Source: an uncultured Mycoplasma sp.
GTDB taxonomy: Bacteria; Bacillota_I; Bacilli_A; Mycoplasmatales; Mycoplasmoidaceae
Assembly: GCA_947177535.1 (NCBI GenBank)
Contig: CAMWUV010000035.1
Coordinates: 1 to 6,216 of the forward strand
Direction: 5' to 3'
Length of the DNA stretch: 6,216 nt
The notes beneath the pieces are model-generated. The model ran no database searches. It worked only from the letters and a program-made list of their open reading frames with translations, and was not told the origin of the DNA. Both the position numbers and the translations under genes were made by a program. Of the stretch, positions 1 to 6,181 are shown one piece after another. Position 1 is the stretch's first letter; every line of letters starts with the position of its first letter.

Positions 1-703
1 ATATTAAAGTAAACTTTGATTTTTTATTTAGAGTATCAATAATTGCATTGTATTCATTTATTTTAAAAACAATTGTTTTCACATTACATTGTTTAAAAAT
101 ACTTGCTGCTGTTATATCCATTACTCCTAATTCATCTTCAATTGCTTTTGTATATGTCAAATGTTCATAAAATTTTGCATTCTTATTGATGTTAGGATCA
201 CTATCATATACACCATCTACATTATTTTTTCCCATCATAACATATGTAGCTCCAAGTTCAGCTGCTGAAACTGCAATTCCTGTATCTGTTGTAAAATAAG
301 GTCGACCAGTACCACAAGAAAGAATTGCAATATAATCATTATTTAAAGAAAATTCCAAATTTCGAATAACATAACTATCTGCTATTTTTTCCATTTCTAT
401 AGTTGAAAATATTTTTGATTTAACACCAATGTTATTTAAAGTTGATTCTAATGCTAAAGAATTCATAACAGTTGCTAACATTCCCATTTGATCAGCTTTA
501 TATCTTTGCATTCCAATTTTATTAGCAATTGCTCCTCTTCAGATATTTCCACCACCTAAAACAATAGCAATTTTATAAAATAAAGATAATTCTTTTATTT
601 GTCTAGCAATTTCATTTAAAAATTCTATATCGATTATATCATTCTCAGCTTTTAAAGATGCACCACTAATTTTTAATATTATTAACTCTTTTTTATTATT
701 CAC
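1..703 (-). CDS. pyrH: UMP kinase (uridylate kinase), C-terminal end cut by window edge
   Basis: This cytoplasmic enzyme of the amino-acid-kinase fold phosphorylates UMP to UDP. The frame is open from 703 to the left edge (234 codons). Bacterial UMP kinases are about 240 aa, so only a few C-terminal residues are missing. Visible motifs are LKISG near the N-terminus (residues 10-14), GGGNIWRG at 50-57 with Trp55 encoded by TGA, MGMLATVMNSLAL, GTGRPYFTTDT at 131-141, and NNVDGVYDSDP at 160-170. MDITAAS follows. Together these are diagnostic of PyrH. The start is GTG at 703, because AGGAG (714-710) lies 6 nt upstream and an in-frame TAG sits at 715-713. The TTG at 709 touches the ribosome-binding site and is less likely. 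Two positions differ from the usual (A/G)GTGNP loop: Cys130 and Arg134 in place of Asn. It lies 47 bp downstream of tsf, the conserved neighbour order, and is probably co-transcribed with it. Confidence 0.95.
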
Positions 704-709
704 AATCAA

Positions 710-714
710 CTCCT
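710..714 (-). promoter_or_regulatory. Ribosome-binding site fixing the GTG start of pyrH
   Basis: On the minus strand AGGAG is followed by 6 nt and then GTG (703-701). The spacing selects this GTG over the TTG at 709-707, which would have no spacer. No ATG is available nearby in frame. Confidence 0.75.
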
Positions 715-732
715 ATCCAAATAAACATAAAA

Positions 733-764
733 AAATGAAAAAATAAAAAATTATTTTTTCATTT
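733..764 (-). terminator. Perfect AT-rich hairpin at the tsf stop codon (weak terminator or attenuator)
   Basis: On the minus strand the arms are AAATGAAAAAATAA (764-751) and TTATTTTTTCATTT (746-733), with a 4-nt T loop. This is a perfect 14-bp stem that contains the tsf stop codon. A T-run continues to 729. The stem has only one G-C pair, so it would be a weak terminator. No good promoter is visible between it and pyrH, which suggests partial read-through into pyrH or a 3'-end-protecting structure. Confidence 0.45.
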
Positions 765-1626
765 GTGCTTTTACTTCATCAGCAAAATTAGACTCTTGTT
801 TTTCAATTCCTTCACCAACTTCATATCTAGCCATTTTTAAAACTTTTCCACCCTTTTCTTTTAAATATTTTGAAATAGTAATACCATTATCTTTTATGAA
901 AGGTTGGTCATCTAAACAAACTTCTGCTAAAATTTTTTGCATTCTTCCTTTAACTATTTTTTCTGCAAATTCTTTTGGTTTTCCTTCATCAATTGTTTTT
1001 TGAATTAAAATTTTTTCTTCTGTTTCTTTTCAATTTTTATCTACTTCACTACTGTTGACAAATTTAGGATTCATTGAAGCAACTTGCATTGCTATTTCTT
1101 TACCAACATCACTATTTACTTTTCCTTCAATTAAAACAACTGCAGAAACTCTATTGTTAAAATGTTGGTATACACCAAAACTTTGATCTTTTGTTTTTGT
1201 AAATAATTGAGCTCTTCTTACACCAATTTTTTCACCAATTTTAGCTGTTAAATCAATGGCAGTATCAGCAACTGTTTTTTTATCACTTAAAACCATTTTA
1301 TCAATATTATCAGCAGATTTGTTTTTTAAAATAGTGTCAGCAACATCTTTTACAAACTTTACAAAATCAGGATTTTTAGAAACAAAATCAGTTTGTGAAT
1401 TTACTTCTAAAATAACACAATTATCACCATTTTCTTTTACTAATGTCTGACCTTCAGCAGCTATTGCATTAGCTTTTTTTGCAGCTTTTGAAATTCCTTT
1501 TTCTCTTAATCAAGAAATTGCTTTTTCAATATCATTACCTGATTCTTCCAAAGCTTTTTTACAATCCATAAAACCTGCTTGTGTACGATTTCTTAATTCT
1601 TTAATTTTATCAGCATTACTACTCAT
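751..1626 (-). CDS. tsf: Translation elongation factor Ts
   Basis: EF-Ts is the guanine-nucleotide exchange factor that recycles EF-Tu from GDP to GTP in the cytoplasm. The 291-aa product has the normal length. The N-terminal UBA-like domain holds [16 protein letters not shown] (residues 11-26) and SWLREKG (38-44, Trp from TGA). The core begins with [15 protein letters not shown]. Its Asp80-Phe81 are the residues that wedge into EF-Tu near the Mg2+ site in the E. coli complex. The C-terminal part reads [13 protein letters not shown], then a helical KETEEKI stretch, [17 protein letters not shown] and a Lys-rich end. Two Trp are encoded by TGA (W39 and the one at 1032-1030), so the gene looks broken only under the standard code. 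The ATG at 1626 has an AAGGAA ribosome-binding site 8 nt upstream. The long 224-bp gap to ldh and the terminator there imply its own promoter. pyrH follows. Confidence 0.97.
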
Positions 1627-1633
1627 AATTATG

Positions 1634-1640
1634 ATTCCTT
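1634..1640 (-). promoter_or_regulatory. Ribosome-binding site of tsf
   Basis: AAGGAAT on the minus strand (1640-1634) lies about 8 nt before the ATG at 1626. It supports the chosen start. Confidence 0.65.
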
Positions 1641-1745
1641 TTACTTATTATTTATAAAATCTCTAATTATTTTATCTGATTTTAATTATTAATTATTAAT
1701 TTGTTTTTTATAAAATAAAAGATTTAAAAATGATTTTTAAAATGT

Positions 1746-1751
1746 ATTATA
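1746..1751 (-). promoter_or_regulatory. tsf: Candidate -10 box (TATAAT) for tsf-pyrH
   Basis: A consensus TATAAT reads leftward at 1751-1746, downstream of the ldh terminator. It would give a 5' leader of roughly 110 nt before tsf. No recognisable -35 lies 16-18 nt upstream; that position falls in an alternating TG/TA tract. In DNA this AT-rich such boxes arise by chance, and other TATAAA-like strings lie nearer the gene. The location between terminator and gene is the main support. Confidence 0.35.
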
Positions 1752-1763
1752 TTTACAAATATT

Positions 1764-1783
1764 TATGTGTATATATGTGTGTG
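1764..1783. repeat. Alternating purine-pyrimidine (TG/TA) tract
   Basis: Twenty bases alternate strictly between pyrimidine and purine, ending in (TG)4. The tract lies between the ldh terminator and the candidate tsf -10 box, covering where a -35 element would sit. It is the only clear dinucleotide-type repeat in the window. Confidence 0.6.
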
Positions 1784-1786
1784 AAT

Positions 1787-1820
1787 AAAAAGTAGTAAAT
1801 TTATTTTCAAAATTTACTAC
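1787..1820 (-). terminator. Intrinsic terminator of the coaD-ldh transcript
   Basis: On the minus strand GTAGTAAATTT (1820-1810) and AAATTTACTAC (1802-1792) form a perfect 11-bp stem with a 7-nt loop. TTTTT (1791-1787) follows directly. The plus-strand side has no T-run, so the terminator works leftward only. It begins 31 nt after the ldh stop codon and separates ldh from tsf. Confidence 0.85.
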
Positions 1821-1850
1821 ATAAGTATTCAACTAATTAACTATTTTAAC

Positions 1851-2789
1851 TTATCTTCCTAATTCATCTCAAGCAGCATCAAAAATCTTTTTGATTGAAT
1901 TATATGATTTTGTAAAAGCTCTTTTTTCTTCAGCAAGTAATGTTAATTTTAAGGGACTATGTCATCCATCTTTACCAACAAGTGCAGGTCATCCAATATA
2001 AATATCACTGTCTGCATTTTTCTTAATAGCTACTGGTAAAACAATATTTTCATCTCTTAAAACAGCTTTACAAATTTTTGCTAAACAAGCTCCAATTCCA
2101 TAATATGTTGCTCTTTTTGCATTAATAATTTTATAAGCTTTTCTCATTACATCTTTATGAATAGATTTTTTTTGAGATTCACTTAGTTTTTTATATTTTG
2201 ATAATGGTAAAGAACCTACTGTTACTTGTGAAAAAGCAGAAACAGAAGAATCTCCATGTTCACCAATTACAAAAGCTTCAATAGAAGCAGGACTAACTTT
2301 TGTTCTTTTAGCAATTTCTCATTGTAATCTTGCTGAATCTAAAATTGTTCCAGACGGTATAACTCTAGATGGCTCAAATCCAGTAACTTTTGCATAAATT
2401 GCACCCAAAATATCAACTGGGTTAGATGCAATTATTGTAATACCTTCAAATCCTGAATCTCTTACATTAATTGCAATTTCTTCCATAATTTTTGCATTTC
2501 TACCAACCAATTGAAGTCTTGTTTCCCCACCTGGTTTTTGAGGAACACCTGCAGTAATTACAACTACATCAGCATCTTCACAATCTGCATAAGTACCTTG
2601 TTTAATAACAGTAGCTGGTGTCATCATTGCTGAGTTAGCATCTTCAAAATCTCATGCATGACCTTTTGCTACTGTTTCAAAAGCATCAATAAGAACATAT
2701 TCATCAAATAGCCCTTGATTTAGGGCTGAATATAAAAATGATGTACCAACAGCACCACAACCTATTAAAACAACTTTTCTATTTTTCAT
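1851..2789 (-). CDS. ldh: L-lactate dehydrogenase
   Basis: This tetrameric cytoplasmic enzyme reduces pyruvate to L-lactate and regenerates NAD+ for glycolysis. At 312 aa it has normal length. The Rossmann domain starts with [12 protein letters not shown] (GxGxxG at 10-15), and Asp35 is positioned for NAD ribose. [15 protein letters not shown] gives the substrate-specificity Gln84 (Gln102 of the classical LDH numbering; malate dehydrogenases have Arg there) and Arg91 (Arg109). SNPVD is at 122-126. GTILDSARL supplies Asp151 and Arg154 (168 and 171). IGEHGDS supplies the catalytic His178 (195). Five Trp are TGA-encoded. The specificity loop is one Gly longer than the usual QKPGETR. The fructose-1,6-bisphosphate-site residues Arg173 and His188 of Bacillus LDH are Gln156 and Glu171 here, suggesting an FBP-independent enzyme. 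Its start overlaps the coaD end by 11 bp, so translation is probably coupled. A strong terminator follows. Confidence 0.96.
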
Positions 2790-3228
2790 AGTTTTCCCCC
2801 AATAAATTAAGATTGTTTTTTAATTTTCGAGATGACATTTTTTCTAAATTTTTATCAGAAATTAAATAAACAACTTCTAATTTGTTACAATTTTCTTTAT
2901 AAATTCTTTCAATTGACTTTTCAAACTTAAAATCTTTAACATCTCTTATACCTCTTATTATAAAATATGTTGAATTTATTTCAGCAAAATCTGAAATCTT
3001 TCCATCTCACATTTTTACTTCAACATTTTTAAATTTAAATTTAAAAATTTCATTTTTTACTAATTCATAACGTTTTTTTAAATCACTACTTTTTTTTAAT
3101 GGATTTACTGCTACAACAATATAAACAAAATCAAATATTTTTAAAGCTCTTTTTAAAATGTTTATATGACCTTTATGAAAAATTTCAAAAGTTCCTGGAA
3201 AAATACATTTTTTATTTTTACTAGACAT
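2779..3228 (-). CDS. coaD: Phosphopantetheine adenylyltransferase
   Basis: The family transfers AMP from ATP to 4'-phosphopantetheine, giving dephospho-CoA, the penultimate step of CoA synthesis. The 149-aa product is within family size once the TGA at residue 74 is read as Trp. The nucleotidyltransferase signature FPGTFEIFHKGHINI (residues 10-24) has the HxGH motif at 18-21. NPLKK (42-46) supplies the substrate-binding Lys. IRGIRDVKDFKFE (91-103) matches the CoaD-type RGxRxxxDFxxE motif and separates it from NadD or TagD relatives. MSSRKL (131-136) corresponds to the C-terminal ISS motif. The usual Asp-Pro of GTFDP is Glu15-Ile16. The start is ATG 3228, with a GGGA Shine-Dalgarno that is buried in a hairpin stem. 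The end overlaps ldh (stop 2781-2779, ldh ATG 2789). The family assignment is confident; substrate is inferred from motifs. Confidence 0.88.
2796..2800 (-). promoter_or_regulatory. Unusual GGGGG ribosome-binding site of ldh
   Basis: Five G in a row lie 6 nt before the ldh ATG, inside the last codons of coaD. They can pair with the anti-Shine-Dalgarno CCUCC through four G-C pairs and one G-U wobble. This is the longest G-run in an otherwise AT-rich window, and it sits where coupled initiation with coaD termination is expected. Confidence 0.55.
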
Positions 3229-3260
3229 AAAAAAATTTCCCTATTTTATAGAGAAATTTT
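3229..3260 (-). terminator. Hairpin and T-run after rpsB that also holds the coaD ribosome-binding site
   Basis: On the minus strand 3260-3248 and 3244-3232 form a 13-bp stem (AAAATTTCTCTAT with ATAGGGAAATTTT) with one G-U wobble and a 3-nt A loop. A run of seven T (3235-3229) ends directly against the coaD ATG. The structure starts 11 nt after the rpsB stop codon and has the shape of an intrinsic terminator. The GGGA (3241-3238) serving coaD lies in the descending arm, so folding would also block coaD initiation. I see no convincing separate promoter for coaD. Confidence 0.75.
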
Positions 3261-3271
3261 AATATACTAAA

Positions 3272-4372
3272 TTAATGTTTTTGTGAAGAATAATTATTAA
3301 ATCTTCTGTTGTCTGGTTTTCTTTTTATAACTTCTGGAAGAATAATTTCTTCATCTTTCTTTTCAGCAAACATTTTTGGTAGATTTTTCGCTTCAGCAAT
3401 TGCATCACATAATAAACCAATTAATAAATAAACTGACTTAATAGAGTAATTATTAGCTGGAATAACAAAATCAACTAAATCTGGATTTGCATTTGTATTA
3501 CAAATTGCAATAACTTTAATACCTAATTTTTTTGCTTCTTTTATAGCAATTTTATTTGTTTCAGGATCAGTTAAAATAATTGCTTTTGGAAGATCTTTCA
3601 TAGTTCTTATACCTGAAAAATATTTAGCATATTTTTCAGTTTTCTTTTTTAATTCAACTTGTTCTTTTTTAGTGTATTTACTAATTTCACCATTTTTATG
3701 AATTAAAATTAAATTATTAAATTTTGCTACTGATTTTGTAATTGTTGAAAAATTTGTTAAAGTACCACCTAATCATCTTTCATTAATGTAATAAGCATGT
3801 ACTCTTTTAGATTGATCTTTTACATGGTTTTTAATTGTTTTGCCTCTTGTACCCACAATCAAAATTGGTGAATTTTCTAAATTAGAATTTGCTTTAACTA
3901 AATCTAATAAATAATTATAAGCAACATTCAAAGAAATAACTGTATGTAATAAATCAATAATATGGTTTGAACCTTTTTTTGTATAAATATATTTTTTCAT
4001 TTTTGGATTTCATTTTCTACTTGTTAATCCAATATGAGCACCAGTTTCCATCAATTTATTTACACTAACTAATTTTCTAAATGGCTTTCCAGTTATTGTT
4101 GGGTTTTCTTTGATTTTTTGGAAAATACTATTTTCAATTTCAGCTACTTTTTCTTTATATGTATTTGATTCAAATTTTGAATTAGAATCACTAGATTTTT
4201 TATCTACTGAATTTGCAGATTTTTTACTTATTGTTTTACTAGAAACTTCTTTATCAGCAGTTTTTTTAGTTTCTTTTGTTTCTGCTTTTACACCTTTTTT
4301 TTCAGCTGTTTCTTTTTTGGTTTTAACAACTTTCTTAGGTGATTCAGTTTTAGCCTCTGCTTTTTTAGGCAT
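3272..4372 (-). CDS. rpsB: 30S ribosomal protein S2 with a long lysine-rich N-terminal extension
   Basis: S2 is a late-assembling protein of the small subunit, bound between head and body and needed for S1 or mRNA handling in many bacteria. The 366-aa product carries the S2 core from about residue 101: LVSVNKLMETGAHIG, then RKWNPKMKKYIY (Trp121 from TGA), VGTRGKT, NERWLGGTLTNF (Trp from TGA), GIRTMKDLPKAII, IAIKEAKKLGIKVIAICNTN and DLVDFVIPANNYSI. E. coli S2 has about 241 aa and starts almost directly at this core. The extra first 100 or so residues are rich in Lys, Glu, Ser, Thr and Ala (for example MPKKAEAKTESPKK) and look disordered up to about 70, then helical. The start at 4372 is backed by AAGGAG 5 nt upstream, so the extension is real on this evidence. 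It is the first gene of the leftward series and is followed by a terminator-like hairpin. Confidence 0.97.
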
Positions 4373-4377
4373 ATTTT

Positions 4378-4383
4378 CTCCTT
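4378..4383 (-). promoter_or_regulatory. Strong ribosome-binding site of rpsB
   Basis: AAGGAG on the minus strand with a 5-nt spacer to ATG 4372. It is the best Shine-Dalgarno in the window and decides for the long form of S2 with its N-terminal extension. Confidence 0.85.
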
Positions 4384-4405
4384 AAATAAAATTTAAACGA
4401 AATAT

Positions 4406-4414
4406 ATTATAACA
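4406..4414 (-). promoter_or_regulatory. rpsB: Extended -10 promoter of rpsB (TGTTATAAT)
   Basis: The minus strand reads TGTTATAAT (4414-4406), a consensus -10 hexamer with the TGn extension. Transcription would start near 4399, giving a leader of about 27 nt that contains the ribosome-binding site. The -35 region is only AT-rich with no good TTGACA match, as is common for extended -10 promoters. Confidence 0.7.
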
Positions 4415-4448
4415 TTTAAAATAAATTAAATTTAATTTTAAAAATGTT
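4411..4448. repeat. Imperfect palindrome in the divergent rpsB/glycosyltransferase region
   Basis: A perfect 16-bp palindrome AAATTAAA/TTTAATTT (4423-4438) is flanked by the inverted arms AACATTT (4411-4417) and AAATGTT (4442-4448), offset by one base pair on each side. It covers the -35 side of the rpsB promoter and could be an operator. Chance palindromes are frequent in DNA composed almost only of A and T. Confidence 0.35.
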
Positions 4449-4494
4449 TAAAATTATTATTTTTTAAAATTAATTTTTCTTTTTATAAAAAAAT

Positions 4495-4503
4495 TGTCAT
4501 AAT
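4495..4503 (+). promoter_or_regulatory. Candidate extended -10 for the glycosyltransferase gene
   Basis: TGTCATAAT matches TGnTATAAT with one mismatch. It lies 10 nt before the ATG at 4514, so transcripts would start at about 4510 and be almost leaderless. This agrees with the absence of a Shine-Dalgarno sequence there. An alternative TATAAA at 4484-4489 would give a leader of about 18 nt. Confidence 0.35.
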
Positions 4504-4513
4504 AATAAAAGAT

Positions 4514-6181
4514 ATGCAAAAATCTAATAAAAAATTGTATGCAAATCATTTTAGTTCTAAGAATGAAAAATTTAGATATTTTTTTATTTGATATCTAATT
4601 TTATTCGTTTGAATTGGAATAGTTGCTTTATGTTATTGAATTTGAATAGCAATTCAATGAAATAATACTAAAAATTCTTTAGAACCTACAGTTGCAAAAG
4701 TTTTTGTTTGTTTAAATTTTATATTTAATGTCCTTTTATATTGTGATGCAGCAAAACAATTTATTTATGGGTTGTACTATAACTTATGTATTAAAAAACA
4801 ACTATCAAAAGAAAAATATATATATAATGAAAAATACAAAAATTCTAATATTGATAATGCAAATTATAGAGTTTATGTGATTTATTGTACTTGTGATGAT
4901 TTTGATGAAAATAGTTTGTTACAAAGTATGAAACAAAAATACAAAAATTGTACTTTTTTCATATTAGATGATTCTAAAAAAGAATCATATAAAAATAGAA
5001 TTGATGAATTTGCAAAATTAAAAAACATACAAGTAATTAGAAGAGATAATAGAAAAGGTTATAAAGCAGGAAATATTAATAATTTTTTAACAAATTATAA
5101 AGATTATGATTTTTTTGTTGTTTTAGATGCTGATGAAATAATTCCAAAAAATTTTATTGGAAAAGCATTAATTTATTTTCTTGAAGATAGTCAAATTGGA
5201 ATAGTTCAAGCAAAAAATTTTTGTAGTAGACAAAAAAATTTATTTGATTACATAATGTCTTATATTCACAATTTCCAATGACAAGTTGAACATAACATAA
5301 GAAATAAAATAGGAATAAATAATCTTTATGGTCATGGAGCAATGATAAAAAAAGAATGTTATGAATCAGCAAAAGGATTTCCAGAAATAATTTCTGAAGA
5401 TTGAGGTCTTACATATAAAGCTTTATTAAATAAATACTCATGTGTCTTTGCTAATAACATTGTATGTTATGAAGAGTTTCCAAGTGAATACATTTCATTT
5501 AAAAAAAGACAATTTAGATGATCTCAAGGTACAATAGAATGTTATAAATCAATAGGATTTAAAATGCTATTCAGCAAAAATGTTCCTTTTTTTAGAAAAT
5601 TGGATACATCAATCAATCAAACATACTTTATTGTAACATTATCATCTGTACTTATTATTATTTGTAATTTATTGGTTTTATGTCCATTAGGATTCTCTTT
5701 TACATCGCTAGATTGGTATATGATTATCACAATATTTTTTGCAATGGCACCATTAATTAATTGTTTCCTTTTTTATTTAGGTAAAATTAATTTTTTTAAA
5801 TTAATATTAATAATTTTATTTTTTTATTTTATATATAGTTCTTTGCTTGTCTCTACAACTTGTGCAATAATTACTGCATTTTTTAAAAATAAATTAAATT
5901 TTTTTGTAACACCAAAAAATAAAAAAAATAATTCTTTTTCTTTTTGAAATGCAATACTTTTAAACATTTGAGAAATTATTGTTTCTCTTATATTAATAAC
6001 AGCAACTATATTAATCTCTTGTTTAACAAATATTAACTTTTTATCATTTGGTTGAATAATTATTATAGTAATTCCAGTGTTTTTAAGTGTGATTTTTTCA
6101 CTTTTATCTAATATAAAAATTTCTCAAAAATTTAAAATATCAATGGCAAAAGACTACAAAAACTCAAAACTTTATATTTAA
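4514..6181 (+). CDS. Membrane-embedded processive family 2 glycosyltransferase (BcsA-like polysaccharide synthase)
   Basis: The 555-aa product resembles cellulose, hyaluronan and glucan synthases, which polymerise sugar nucleotides on the cytoplasmic face and thread the chain through their own membrane helices. Two N-terminal membrane segments (about 22-47 and 60-77) precede a GT2 domain (about 112-345). The GT2 domain has ILDDS (Asp152-Asp153), RKGYKAGN, LDADE (Asp205 and Asp207), SEDW (Glu295-Asp296) and RQFRW (332-336). RQFRW is the QxxRW motif with Arg at the first position. Several C-terminal membrane segments follow (about 371-394, 401-422, 427-457, 481-504, 512-531). The stretch FFVTPK (463-468) fits the FxVTxK gating-loop motif of BcsA. 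No PilZ domain is present. Eleven Trp are TGA and one (W401) is TGG. ATG 4514 is the only reasonable start: an in-frame TAA lies at 4439 with no ATG, GTG or TTG between. No Shine-Dalgarno is evident. The polymer made cannot be read from the sequence; a capsule glycan is an inference. Confidence 0.88.

Noticed and set aside
707..709. TTG as the pyrH start
   Set aside because: It directly abuts the AGGAG site, leaving no spacer. GTG at 703 has a normal 6-nt spacing.
1030..1032. Apparent stop codon splitting tsf, and similar breaks in rpsB, coaD, ldh and the glycosyltransferase
   Set aside because: Each is an in-frame TGA at a family Trp position or within an otherwise continuous homologous frame. 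Under the mycoplasma code the genes are intact, so these are not pseudogenes or frameshifts.
1256..1450. Rightward open frame inside tsf
   Set aside because: It is antisense to well-conserved EF-Ts sequence and has no ribosome-binding site or recognisable protein features.
4110..4385. Rightward open frame, hydrophobic, opposite the rpsB N-terminus
   Set aside because: The antisense of Lys/Glu/Ser-rich codons yields Phe/Leu/Ser-rich sequence automatically. It overlaps the supported rpsB start and has no ribosome-binding site.
5154..5372. Leftward open frame inside the glycosyltransferase
   Set aside because: It is a shadow of the GT2 domain, which carries clear catalytic motifs on the other strand.
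4514..6181. Phase variation of the synthase by a homopolymer tract
   Set aside because: No G-run is present and the A or T runs I noticed are about seven bases, ordinary for this composition. The known GsmA-type poly(G) switch is absent.
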